Positions 36,111-44,605 of a stretch of DNA of 64,000 nucleotides are shown piece after piece. The stretch is from positions 62,001-126,000 of the forward strand of contig JAETOE010000002.1 in assembly GCA_021771815.1 (NCBI GenBank), given 5' to 3'. The DNA comes from Roseburia hominis (GTDB taxonomy: Bacteria; Bacillota; Clostridia; Lachnospirales; Lachnospiraceae). The translations under genes were made by a program, and so were the position numbers. The notes below the pieces were generated by a model. That model did no database searches, had not been told where the DNA came from, and saw only the letters and a list, made by a program, of their open reading frames with translations. Positions within the stretch are counted from its first letter, which is position 1. Each line of letters opens with the position of its first letter.

Positions 36111-37046
36111 TTATAAAGTCGCAAAGATTTTCCTTGCGCCGATTCTCTCCCCGTCGTCCGTGATCAGAATATATTCGTCGCTTGTTGTGATAGTCTGCAC
36201 AACTTCATTTGTAACAGCAACTGTTTCCAGTATGTCAACGCGGCTTTGAAGGTCTTGAATCAAAAGCAAAAGATTTCCTGCCGTTTCGTCGTCCAGAATT
36301 CCTTTGATTTGTTCCACCCATGCTTCGAATTCTCCCTGCTGCTGGCTTGTGTAATTCTGCAAATACTGTTTGAAGTTTTCCAGAAATTCGTCTGCTGCCG
36401 TTTTGTCTGCGTCCACATTGCCTTTGTACTGCTGCAAATATGCTGTCGCGTCTTCCTTCTTTTCGTCAATGTCGTCTTCAAAGCCTTCCACGTCGAAAGC
36501 GATCCTTGCTTTCTGCTCTGCAAAATACGTTGTGAATTGTTCGTATATTTGCGAAAAGTCAATCTGTGTTACAGCACCAGCAACCCAGCCGCATTTTGAT
36601 TCGTCCATTCTTGTGTCTGTGATCATTGACTGCGTGATCGCTGTTGTTCCTGCTGGTATGTTGATTTCTGCAATCGTGACTTCGTACACCGTTTCACTTC
36701 GCACGTTTGTCGGACACGTCGGCGTTGTTGCGTTTCCGCCTTTGTCTGCATACGCTTTGATTGTCCTTGCAGAAAGATCAAGCTTGATTTTAATTGCGTC
36801 ATATCTGTTCAGATTTCCGCTGGCGACTTCCAGATCAATTTCAAGCGGTTCCGTGTTCTGGTAGCCGTAGCCTTCAAGCCACGCATAACCAGTCGCCACC
36901 GTCACAGACATTTTCCCGTTTGCAGTGACTTTCAGATCTCCGTTGAATACTCCGCTGCGGAACAATGGCTTGAAATAGTTCGCCCAGTGCGAAGCATTGT
37001 ATTTCCGATCGCCGCCCTTTGAATTGAAGAATGTTGCAATTTCCAC
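36111..37046 (-). CDS. Tail fibre / baseplate protein
   Basis: The 311-residue protein starts MEIATFFNSKGGDRKYNASHW, a form common in phage baseplate upper or fibre proteins of Gram-positive siphophages. The middle holds a helical coiled-coil region (about 195-270) and the C-terminal end a small beta-rich part. It lies immediately upstream of DGR target 1 and probably connects it to the baseplate. Confidence 0.7.
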   Translation of the reverse strand: MEIATFFNSKGGDRKYNASHWANYFKPLFRSGVFNGDLKVTANGKMSVTVATGYAWLEGYGYQNTEPLEIDLEVASGNLNRYDAIKIKLDLSARTIKAYADKGGNATTPTCPTNVRSETVYEVTIAEINIPAGTTAITQSMITDTRMDESKCGWVAGAVTQIDFSQIYEQFTTYFAEQKARIAFDVEGFEDDIDEKKEDATAYLQQYKGNVDADKTAADEFLENFKQYLQNYTSQQQGEFEAWVEQIKGILDDETAGNLLLLIQDLQSRVDILETVAVTNEVVQTITTSDEYILITDDGERIGARKIFATL

Positions 37047-37061
37047 TTGTTCACCTTCTTT

Positions 37062-38150
37062 CTAATCGTCCAGATCTACTTTTTCGGGAAGTGGATCCCC
37101 GAACGTGGGTACAATGTCGAACCCGCCGTCTTCAAAGATTTCTTGAATCTCTGTGATCCGCTTGTCCATTTCGATTCCCCACATAATCTTTTTCACTGTC
37201 ACAATGTCGCCCAGATCGTAATGTTCACGATATACGAAGTTCACGAAAGGCTTCGTCTGCGCTTCCATAGCTTCTACAACTCCATATTCAGCAAGCTTTT
37301 CATTTCCCTTCTGTTTCAATGTTTCTGTGTATTCTGCCGTTGTCATGTCGCCCTTCTGAACGTCCCTTGCGTCAACAATTACTTCGCGCAGATCCCAGCC
37401 ACTGCCGCCGCCTACCGTCACAAGCGTTCTGGCGGTTCCTTCTCCTTCGCCTGCTACGATTGCACATGTCTTCGTGTTCTGGTTACTGAATACATAAGAC
37501 ACGCCGTTCAGATTCTTGTGAACCTCTGAAAAGATCACCTGACTTCGTTCGTGCTGGTTTTCTGTTTTGTCCTGCCCTTTGTACGTTTCGAAAAAGAACT
37601 TCTTTGCCTTGAAATCCGCCCGTATGTTGAACCCTATGTCGCTATATCGCGATAATTTGCACATATATGTGTATAGTTCCTTGTATGACACTTGAAATCT
37701 GACTTTTTCAGTAAATCCGTTCAATGCTCCCAGTGTCACAAAAGGCATGGGCGTCACAATCTGCACCAGCTTCCGCATTCCTGCTTCTGTCGTTCCGTTG
37801 AAGTTCACAACGGTCTTGATCGCCCGTCTATCCATGAGCGACGAAAGGAACCTTCCTTTTGCTGTGATCTCGTTCACTGTGTCGTCAATCGCTATATACT
37901 CAACGATTCCGCTTTCTTTGCTCTGTGTCTTTTCGATCTGTCCGTTCTTCGATCTGTACTCGCGTTTTGACAGAATATTGTTTTCCGCCAGCAGCTGCAA
38001 ATTTCGCGCATTCAGCGGCGCATGTATTTCAAATGTTCCGCATTCGTAATATTTGCGCGTCCAGATCAAGCTTCTGAATACGTCAATCACTCCAAGGCGG
38101 TTCAGATTTTTGTCATACGAAACGACTGTGGCTTTGTTTTGTGTTGACAT
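37062..38150 (-). CDS. Phage tail-associated baseplate protein (Gp37/Tal-like)
   Basis: The 362-residue protein (start MSTQNKA, 38150) lies after Dit, where tail-lysin/Tal or Gp37-like proteins are encoded. It has RKYYECGTFEIHAP near the N terminus and the C-terminal YDLGDIVTV, typical of siphophage Gp37-like baseplate hub proteins. No peptidase motif is seen. Role: baseplate hub. Confidence 0.75.
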   Translation of the reverse strand: MSTQNKATVVSYDKNLNRLGVIDVFRSLIWTRKYYECGTFEIHAPLNARNLQLLAENNILSKREYRSKNGQIEKTQSKESGIVEYIAIDDTVNEITAKGRFLSSLMDRRAIKTVVNFNGTTEAGMRKLVQIVTPMPFVTLGALNGFTEKVRFQVSYKELYTYMCKLSRYSDIGFNIRADFKAKKFFFETYKGQDKTENQHERSQVIFSEVHKNLNGVSYVFSNQNTKTCAIVAGEGEGTARTLVTVGGGSGWDLREVIVDARDVQKGDMTTAEYTETLKQKGNEKLAEYGVVEAMEAQTKPFVNFVYREHYDLGDIVTVKKIMWGIEMDKRITEIQEIFEDGGFDIVPTFGDPLPEKVDLDD

Positions 38151-38163
38151 TCCGTTTTCCCCC

Positions 38164-39033
38164 TTATGCGAATATGTACTGATTTTTGTATTCAAATTTT
38201 ACGTTCAGATATTCCACGCCTTCGTCTGCGTCGTATTTGATCACGTTTGTTCCCATGATAAGCTGAATATATCCGTCGTTGTCTTCGTCTACAGTGTAGT
38301 TGTAGTCGCTTGTGATTCCGTCCCGTAGAAGTTCGACAGTGATGTTTCCTTCTATGGTCTTGATTGTGATTCTATCGTTCGGCTGCATTGTACAAAGCAG
38401 CTTCAACGTTTCATTCGTCGTCTGATTGTATATAATCGGATTGACCACAATGTCGTCTGCTTCCAGCGTGATTGTGATTCCGACGTCTTTCGTGCTTTCG
38501 TTGTCCACTTGCTTGATCGTGTCCGTTTCCCTGTGTCCGAATTCCATGCCTTCTTCTGGAATTTCGCATTCCCATTCCCAGTCGTCATACCACTGCGACA
38601 TTTCGATTCGAATGTCTTCGCCGTCTGTGAAGTAGGGATCACAGCAGATCAGCGAAATAACTGCCGATCTGATGATCCCTTTTTCAGCGACGCCAATGTC
38701 TTCTACTCTGTATTTGATTTCCCTGCTGTCCCCGTCTTCTTCGTGAATGAATGTGCCTTCCGAATGAATCTTGAATACTTTTGAAAGGAATTCGCGATTC
38801 TGTCTGTAATTTCTGATCATGTTTACCGTCAGAACAATGTTTCTTTGTTCCAACCCTTCGCCGCTGTACGTTGTGCCGTCAGTCGTTGCGTTTTTTGATG
38901 TCTTGATCGCATTTTTTATGCTGTAGATACCGTCGCAGCTTACAAGAAAGAATTCGTGTTCGTCGTGTTCATATGTGAATTCGACTTCCATGCCACTGTC
39001 ATTCCTGCATGTAATTTTTTTCATTTTCTTCAC
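38164..39033 (-). CDS. Distal tail protein (Dit)
   Basis: The 289-residue protein directly follows the tape measure gene with an ATGA overlap. Features such as EGLEQRNIVLTV near the middle of the first half and the later beta-galectin-like region are consistent with Dit, the hexameric hub that joins tail tube and baseplate. Confidence 0.82.
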   Translation of the reverse strand: MKKMKKITCRNDSGMEVEFTYEHDEHEFFLVSCDGIYSIKNAIKTSKNATTDGTTYSGEGLEQRNIVLTVNMIRNYRQNREFLSKVFKIHSEGTFIHEEDGDSREIKYRVEDIGVAEKGIIRSAVISLICCDPYFTDGEDIRIEMSQWYDDWEWECEIPEEGMEFGHRETDTIKQVDNESTKDVGITITLEADDIVVNPIIYNQTTNETLKLLCTMQPNDRITIKTIEGNITVELLRDGITSDYNYTVDEDNDGYIQLIMGTNVIKYDADEGVEYLNVKFEYKNQYIFA

Positions 39034-41762
39034 CCTTTCTTGTTCATATTCAGCACGATTTGTCTTGTCTGGTTCCTTGTCTGTCGTGCCACCTCTGACG
39101 GCGATAATTCCTTCGGACTGTTGATTGTGATGTTCTGCGTGAATCCGCCGCCTGCTGCCGCTGCTGCCATTTCCACCGAACCACCTTTTGCGTTGATATA
39201 ACTGTCAATAGTTGTCGGGACGCCTTTTCGCATTGCTTCTTGAATCCGCGCTTCTTCTTCGTCCATTCCCTCTTCAACGCCCTCTGCCATACCAGCCGGA
39301 AGCATTTTTCCGACTTGATCGCGCATTACCGTTGACGGCGAATGAATCCCGAAGAAATCTTTCACGGCGTCCAGTGCTGACGAAGCAAGATCTTTGAACA
39401 CATTGATCAGACTGCTTGCTGCGTTCTTTACGCCTTGAATTACTCCGTCTATGATGTTTTTTCCTAATTGCAGCCAGTTTGTATTCATAATCGTGTCCCA
39501 GATTGCAGATATAATCTGCGGGACGGCTGCGATCAGCGACGGGATTGCCTGCACAAGTCCACTGATCAAAGATCCGATCAGCTGGATTCCCATTTGAATG
39601 ATTTTAGGCAAATTCGTCGTCAGCGTTGTGACGATTGACTGTATAATCTGTGGAACGGCTGCGATCAGCTGGGGAATCGCTTGAATGATTCCGCTGATCA
39701 GCGAAGTCAAAATCGTGATTCCGGCTTGAATGATTCGCGGCAGCATTCCAGTCAATGTCGAAACGATCGTCGTGATGATTGTCGGAAGCATTGCGATCAG
39801 CTGGGGGATTGCCTGCACAATTCCGTTGACCAGTGAGATCAGCAATTCAAGTCCGGCTTGTACGATTTTTGGTAAATTCTCCGCAATAGAATTCAAAATC
39901 ACGGGGAATAAATCAATAATTGCTTGAATAAGTGTGGGGATCGTTTGCGTGATTCCGTTGATCAAGCTGATAAGAATATCAATTCCAGAAGCTATGATCT
40001 GCGGAAGATTTGCTGAAAGCGTCGCTGTCACTTGATTGATCATGTCTGGCAGCATTGCCAGAAGAAGCGGGATTGTCTGTTGTAGTCCCGATAATATCCC
40101 AGTGAAAAGCGTCATTGCCGCATTGAGAAGCTGCGGCAGAAGTGTCGGAAGTGTGTTGATCGCTGTTTGAATCAGCGTGAAAAATGCTTGTAGTAGCGGC
40201 GGCAGTAGCGATTGAATCAGCGTTCCTGCCTGCGTCGCAAGTTCATTTGCTACAGTTGAAAGGCTTTCCGCCAGCTGTGGCACTGCTTCCACGATTCGCG
40301 GTACGGTTTCCAGAATGCGCGGAACAATATTGTCAATTACCGTCAGAACGGAATTCGCCAAGTCGTCGATCAGTGAATCCAGATCCGCGTCGCCGTCTGC
40401 AAGCCCAGTCAATAAATTCTGGTATGCCCCTTTCATGGAACTGATTGAACCAGTGATTGTCGTGCTTGCTTCTTTTGCCGTCGTTCCCGTGATTCCCATT
40501 TCAGTTTGTACGACATGGATCGCGTCAACTATGTCTGAATAGCTTGAAATGTCATATTCTACGCCAGAAAGCTTCGTTGCGTCGTCCAGAAGCCTTTGCA
40601 TTTCTTCTTTCGTGCCGCCATATCCCAGCTTTAAGTTGTCAAGCATTGTATAATTCTGCTTTGCAAAGCCTTGATATGCGTTCTGTATGGATTCCATGCT
40701 TGAACCCATTTTATTTGCGTTGTCAGACATGTCAACGATTGCCATGTCTGCTTTTTTCGCGGCTGCTTCTGTGTCGCCGCCCATGCTTTGAAGCAGCGAC
40801 GCAGAAAAGCTTGTTACAGTCTGCATGTACTCATTTGCAGACATTCCAGCCGTCTTGTATGCGTTATCGGCGTATTTTTGCACTGCTTCCGAAGATTCGC
40901 CGAACAGTGTATCAACGCCGCCGACAAGCTGTTCGTACTCTGCGTATGAATCGACAGCCGCTTTTCCAACTGCTACGCCTGCCGTGACAGCTGCTGTTGA
41001 AAACGCCGCGAACGCTTTGACCGTTCCGCCAACAACACCCGTCAAAACCGTGAATCCGCCCTTTGCCGCTGCTGCTGCCGCGTCGCCAGTGGCTTTCAGT
41101 GCTGTTGACACAGACGGAAGTTTAGCTTTCACGTCCTCTGCCGTTGTCTTTACTTTCCCGAACGCGTCCGCCACCTTCTGCACGGCTGGGTGCGCGTTCT
41201 TGAAGTCTTCCGCTTTCTGTTTTGCCCCTTCTATCGCAGAAGAAATCTTTTTGATTCCTTCGGACTGTTTCACTGTGTCCGTGATCTTCGATTTTACAGA
41301 AACAAAGCCGTCTGCAAGCTTATTCACGACGGGAATATGGCTTGCGAACTTCCCGATCTTCTGCCCAAGTGTTTCTGATTCTTTTGCCGTTTTCTTCTGC
41401 TGCTCTTCAACGGCTTTCAGTTCTGTCTTAAATTCAGTCAGCTTCGAACGTGCAAGTACGATTTCACGCTGTAGATCTCTGTAGCCGTCGTCGTTTATGT
41501 CTTTTCCTGCTGCCGACATTTCCTTTTCAGCTTGTGTCAGAAGTTTCAACTTCTCTTCTGTTTCGGAAACAGCGTTTTTCAAAATTATTTGCTTTTGTGC
41601 GATCAATTCTGTGTTTTTCGGATCTAACTTCAAAAGAGAATTGACGCCCTTTAATTCAGATTGTAGGCTTTTTGCATTAGTGTTGACCGACGACAATGCT
41701 TTGTTCAATGGCGTCGGATTTCCGTCGATCGTGACTGTAATGCCCTTCAAGCCTTTCGCCAT
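39030..41762 (-). CDS. Tail tape measure protein
   Basis: The 910-residue protein is the longest phage gene. It is rich in helices with a coiled-coil start (about 60-130), a TMP motif region (around 230-400) and a long run of hydrophobic repeats of the type IPQLIAxxPxII (about 500-760). Tape measure proteins set tail length and are injected with DNA. It follows the frameshifted chaperone pair. Confidence 0.93.
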   Translation of the reverse strand: MAKGLKGITVTIDGNPTPLNKALSSVNTNAKSLQSELKGVNSLLKLDPKNTELIAQKQIILKNAVSETEEKLKLLTQAEKEMSAAGKDINDDGYRDLQREIVLARSKLTEFKTELKAVEEQQKKTAKESETLGQKIGKFASHIPVVNKLADGFVSVKSKITDTVKQSEGIKKISSAIEGAKQKAEDFKNAHPAVQKVADAFGKVKTTAEDVKAKLPSVSTALKATGDAAAAAAKGGFTVLTGVVGGTVKAFAAFSTAAVTAGVAVGKAAVDSYAEYEQLVGGVDTLFGESSEAVQKYADNAYKTAGMSANEYMQTVTSFSASLLQSMGGDTEAAAKKADMAIVDMSDNANKMGSSMESIQNAYQGFAKQNYTMLDNLKLGYGGTKEEMQRLLDDATKLSGVEYDISSYSDIVDAIHVVQTEMGITGTTAKEASTTITGSISSMKGAYQNLLTGLADGDADLDSLIDDLANSVLTVIDNIVPRILETVPRIVEAVPQLAESLSTVANELATQAGTLIQSLLPPLLQAFFTLIQTAINTLPTLLPQLLNAAMTLFTGILSGLQQTIPLLLAMLPDMINQVTATLSANLPQIIASGIDILISLINGITQTIPTLIQAIIDLFPVILNSIAENLPKIVQAGLELLISLVNGIVQAIPQLIAMLPTIITTIVSTLTGMLPRIIQAGITILTSLISGIIQAIPQLIAAVPQIIQSIVTTLTTNLPKIIQMGIQLIGSLISGLVQAIPSLIAAVPQIISAIWDTIMNTNWLQLGKNIIDGVIQGVKNAASSLINVFKDLASSALDAVKDFFGIHSPSTVMRDQVGKMLPAGMAEGVEEGMDEEEARIQEAMRKGVPTTIDSYINAKGGSVEMAAAAAGGGFTQNITINSPKELSPSEVARQTRNQTRQIVLNMNKKG

Positions 41763-41766
41763 GCTT

Positions 41767-42036
41767 TCACCCTTTCTTTCCGAAAAGTGATCGCAGCTTG
41801 ATTCTGTCTGGCTTAGTCTGTGTCAGTGTGTATGCGTTTTCCAGATATTCCCGCCCTTCCTCTGTCTTGTTCATTTCGTGAATGAAAGCGTCGCGTCTAT
41901 ATTGCAAATAGTCTATATATTCCAGTTCTTCAATTTCATTCACATTCAACCCCGTGTATTCATGCACTAAGTGTTCATAATACGTCGGTATGTCGAAGCA
42001 GTCTTCGTCGTCAAGCGGATAGAACGGGATCGTTAA
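41767..42036 (-). CDS. Tail assembly chaperone extension (gpT-like), made by -1 frameshift
   Basis: This frame has no good start of its own (an internal GTG at 41967 is the only candidate), yet stays open upstream exactly to the slippery sequence at the end of the preceding gene. It adds 89 residues to it, including PFYPLDDEDCF and YLQYRRDAF. The gpG-gpGT arrangement before a tape measure gene is conserved in many siphophages. Confidence 0.85.
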   Translation of the reverse strand, partial: LTIPFYPLDDEDCFDIPTYYEHLVHEYTGLNVNEIEELEYIDYLQYRRDAFIHEMNKTEEGREYLENAYTLTQTKPDRIKLRSLFGKKG

Positions 42037-42410
42037 TTTGGGGCAGCTGCTTCCCCTTTGCAGAATCGCACATACATTGCAAGAAATTCTTTCATTTCTC
42101 CGAATTCCATTTGTTCGCTAACCCAGTCAACCGTTATTTTTTCACCAGCCATATTGTTTGACAGAATCACGCTGACAAGTTCATACACTTCATCAATGAT
42201 CTGTCTGTTTCTCTGCGACTTCTCCTTTTCGTCCTCTGGTTCGCCATTCAATTTGATTGTGTCTTGCAGATCCATAAGCATGTCGAAGATCTTCTTCTTC
42301 GGCATACCTACCAGAATTGTTTTTTCGATCTGTTTGCCGTCTTCAACGTCGTCAAAGGTCAAAACCATGTAATTTCTTTTCGCTTTTTGAAAATTTACTT
42401 TGTAATTCAT
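42033..42410 (-). CDS. Tail assembly chaperone (gpG-like)
   Basis: The 125-residue protein lies between the major tail protein and the tape measure protein and has the size and acidic-helical make-up of gpG chaperones. Its last codons GCC CCA AAT TAA contain the slippery site, so a fraction of ribosomes make a 214-residue fusion. It should bind tape measure protein during tail assembly. Confidence 0.85.
   Translation of the reverse strand: MNYKVNFQKAKRNYMVLTFDDVEDGKQIEKTILVGMPKKKIFDMLMDLQDTIKLNGEPEDEKEKSQRNRQIIDEVYELVSVILSNNMAGEKITVDWVSEQMEFGEMKEFLAMYVRFCKGEAAAPN
42036..42042 (-). promoter_or_regulatory. -1 programmed frameshift heptamer
   Basis: On the minus strand the sequence is C-CCA-AAT directly before the TAA stop of the chaperone gene. 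It fits X-XXY-YYZ. A -1 shift places ribosomes in the CCC-AAA-TTA frame, open to 41767. Confidence 0.85.
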
Positions 42411-42436
42411 GCACTTTCCTTCCTTTCGTCTGTTCT

Positions 42437-42456
42437 GGGGCTGGTTCCCCAGCCCC
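42437..42456. other. Hairpin between major tail protein and tail chaperone
   Basis: A perfect 8-bp GC-rich stem (GGGGCTGG/CCAGCCCC) with a 4-nt loop sits just after the major tail protein stop. There is no U run on the minus strand. It may stabilise the upstream message or reduce expression of the chaperone. Confidence 0.45.
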
Positions 42457-42463
42457 TTTTCAT

Positions 42464-43174
42464 TTACTGCTGCTTTGCTGCTTCCTGTGCTGCAAGAAAT
42501 TCTGCGATAATTTCTGCTTTTACGGTCTTTGTGATTGTATATCCCTTCGCTGTCGCAATCAGTTTGATCTGTTCAATCGTCAGCACGTTCAATTCCTCTT
42601 CTGTGTACTCTTCCTTGTACTCTTCGTCGATTTCTTCAACGAACTGGATCAGCGTGCCTTCGTCGTCCTGCGGCTTGCAGCCGAATTCTGCGTCAATAAC
42701 CGTCGCGGAATCTGTCGCCCATGTGATCGTGAATCCGGCTGAATTTCTGCCGACAATAACAAGATAGCAATTTCCTTCCACTGGATCTTTATGCACAAAC
42801 AGAATGACGTACTGCTTGCCGTCGTCGTTGGAAGTTCCGCCCACTTTCAAGATTCTGTACTTTCCCGCTGTTTCCAGTCTTGCCGTAGAACACAGCTTCT
42901 GCAATGTTTCTGCGTTCCATGTGAAAAGCCCCGTCTTGAATGTTGCTTCTTCGTCAGTCAGCACTTCTTTCACGATATGCCCCAGATCGTCTTTTTCTGT
43001 GGTCATTGTCGGCTTGTATTCGATCGACGCGCCGCCCTTGATCCAGCCTGCACGCTTTTCGTCGGTCATCATGGTTTCGATCAAGGTTGCGAATTCTGGA
43101 AGCTGCCCGTTGAATTCATCAATGAACACTTCACCGCTTCCCATTGTGACTTTTTCTTTTGATCCTTTTTTCAT
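42464..43174 (-). CDS. Major tail (tube) protein with C-terminal HeH-like domain
   Basis: The 236-residue protein lies between the tail completion gene and the chaperones, where the tube protein is expected, and shows a beta-rich N-terminal region (SGEVFIDEFNGQLP). The last ~47 residues (EEELNVLTIEQIKLIATAKGY...) form a small helical domain that is nearly identical to the C terminus of the major capsid protein. Confidence 0.85.
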   Translation of the reverse strand: MKKGSKEKVTMGSGEVFIDEFNGQLPEFATLIETMMTDEKRAGWIKGGASIEYKPTMTTEKDDLGHIVKEVLTDEEATFKTGLFTWNAETLQKLCSTARLETAGKYRILKVGGTSNDDGKQYVILFVHKDPVEGNCYLVIVGRNSAGFTITWATDSATVIDAEFGCKPQDDEGTLIQFVEEIDEEYKEEYTEEELNVLTIEQIKLIATAKGYTITKTVKAEIIAEFLAAQEAAKQQ

Positions 43175-43177
43175 TTT

Positions 43178-43498
43178 TTACACCCTTTCTGTATAGTTGA
43201 TCAGATATATTGTTTCGAAGCACTTTTCGTCCGTCAGCCATGTTCTTTCCCTCTTCCAGTTCCAGAACTGTTTGTCGAAGAATGCTTCCAGCTTCTTTTC
43301 GTTTGCTCTGTCGATCCGTTCGGCGTAAAATTCAACCGCAAGATCGTTGTGAAGAACGATTCTGTGTTTGAAGTCGTCGCCGTCGCTTTCAACCGTATTC
43401 AGAACAGCCGTGAACGGCAGCTTCTGTGGCTTTGTGAAAGCCGTGTCTGCCGTTGGAATCTTTGTTTCGTCTTCAAGTGCTTTCACAATGTCTTCCAT
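43178..43498 (-). CDS. Tail terminator / minor tail protein
   Basis: The 106-residue protein occupies the position of a tail terminator between the gp10-like gene and the major tail protein, with 3-nt spacing to the latter. It has LPFTAVLNTVESDGDDFKH and WNWKRERTW. Family assignment is by position and size. Confidence 0.65.
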   Translation of the reverse strand: MEDIVKALEDETKIPTADTAFTKPQKLPFTAVLNTVESDGDDFKHRIVLHNDLAVEFYAERIDRANEKKLEAFFDKQFWNWKRERTWLTDEKCFETIYLINYTERV

Positions 43499-43502
43499 TT
43501 TC

Positions 43503-43910
43503 TCACCCCTGCCACATGTCTTTCATTCTCTCTTCAAGAACTTGTTCTGCTATTCGTCGCCCGTGTGCAATATGCTTCACTGGCTTTGTTCTTCCGCCGT
43601 TTCTCTTTGCGTGTCCGTTTTCAAGCAAATGCGTCAAGCGGTATTCTGGGGCTTCAACGTACCATGTCGCCTGCTTATGGTGCTTTGTCAGCATTTCTTT
43701 TTCAATCGCGAAATGTCCTATGTATTCCCCCGTTGAAATGCCGTGTCCTTTCGAAAGATACGACTTCGCTGTTTCATTGCACTTTTCCGCAGCTTCGTCG
43801 ATCGCGTCAAAAAACTTTGCTTCTTCCGTGTTGTACCAGTCTTCCAGAACACTTGCCAATTCTCCCGCAAATTGTTCCGGCTTGATCGCATTTCCAGCAT
43901 TTACTTTCAC
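43503..43910 (-). CDS. HK97 gp10-like tail completion protein
   Basis: The 135-residue protein shows YVEAPEYRLTHLLENGHAKRNGG, closely resembling HK97 gp10-family proteins, which complete the head-tail interface. It overlaps the upstream connector gene by 4 nt. Confidence 0.82.
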   Translation of the reverse strand: MKVNAGNAIKPEQFAGELASVLEDWYNTEEAKFFDAIDEAAEKCNETAKSYLSKGHGISTGEYIGHFAIEKEMLTKHHKQATWYVEAPEYRLTHLLENGHAKRNGGRTKPVKHIAHGRRIAEQVLEERMKDMWQG

Positions 43911-44242
43911 GCAAATTCCTTCTTTCTGTGCTTTTCAAGCTTGATCAGCGTCAGTTTTGAGATCGGCGGAAAGTTCTTCTTCAAATTGTCCACTTTTTCT
44001 ACGTCAAACTGTTCTTCTTCAATGACAATCACGTCATGCGCTTCGAATATCGGCGAATATAACACATGTATCATGCGATCCACTTGCTGATCTGCCGACT
44101 GCGCTGCATAATGCCTTTGAATGCTGACGTTTTCTTCTCCGAAACGGATTTCTTCTTTCATTTTCGGAACCAGTTTTTCGTCGTCATTCACAGAATAAAG
44201 CCTTGCAATTCCGTCGTTGAACTCTTCGAATTTGCTTTTCAT
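43907..44242 (-). CDS. Head-tail joining (stopper) protein
   Basis: The 111-residue protein lies between the gp6-like connector and the gp10-like protein, overlapping both neighbours by 4 nt. Location and size fit a head closure protein. No strong motif is seen. Confidence 0.65.
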   Translation of the reverse strand: MKSKFEEFNDGIARLYSVNDDEKLVPKMKEEIRFGEENVSIQRHYAAQSADQQVDRMIHVLYSPIFEAHDVIVIEEEQFDVEKVDNLKKNFPPISKLTLIKLEKHRKKEFA

Positions 44243-44550
44243 TGCGTTCCCCCGCTTTCTGCGCTCTTTAATGCTCCGCGAAGCGCAAGTGCTGTCAATT
44301 CTGTCTGAAAATCATGCCGAAACTGTTCGATCGCATTTGATCTTCCATATCTGCAATATGACACAAGCAATTCCATTGCGATTCCGTCTTCTGCAAAATT
44401 GATTTCGGATCCGAATTTGTCATTCAGATACGCTTTGCCACGCTTTATGATCCCATTGATTTTCTTTTCAAACGCTTCGTCGTGAAATGTGTGATCAAGT
44501 TCATTCAGAATTTGTTCCAGAAGTTCGTCTTTGTTGGTTATGTTCTCCAT
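44239..44550 (-). CDS. Head-tail connector (gp6-like)
   Basis: The 103-residue helical protein follows the capsid gene. Length and place match the gp6-like adaptor that docks on the portal. Features include IAMELLVSYCRYGRSNA. Confidence 0.7.
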   Translation of the reverse strand: MENITNKDELLEQILNELDHTFHDEAFEKKINGIIKRGKAYLNDKFGSEINFAEDGIAMELLVSYCRYGRSNAIEQFRHDFQTELTALALRGALKSAESGGTQ

Positions 44551-44605
44551 ACTTCACCGCCTTCGACAATGGCAGCAAAGCTTTTCAGCCCTGCTGCCGT
44601 CCTTT

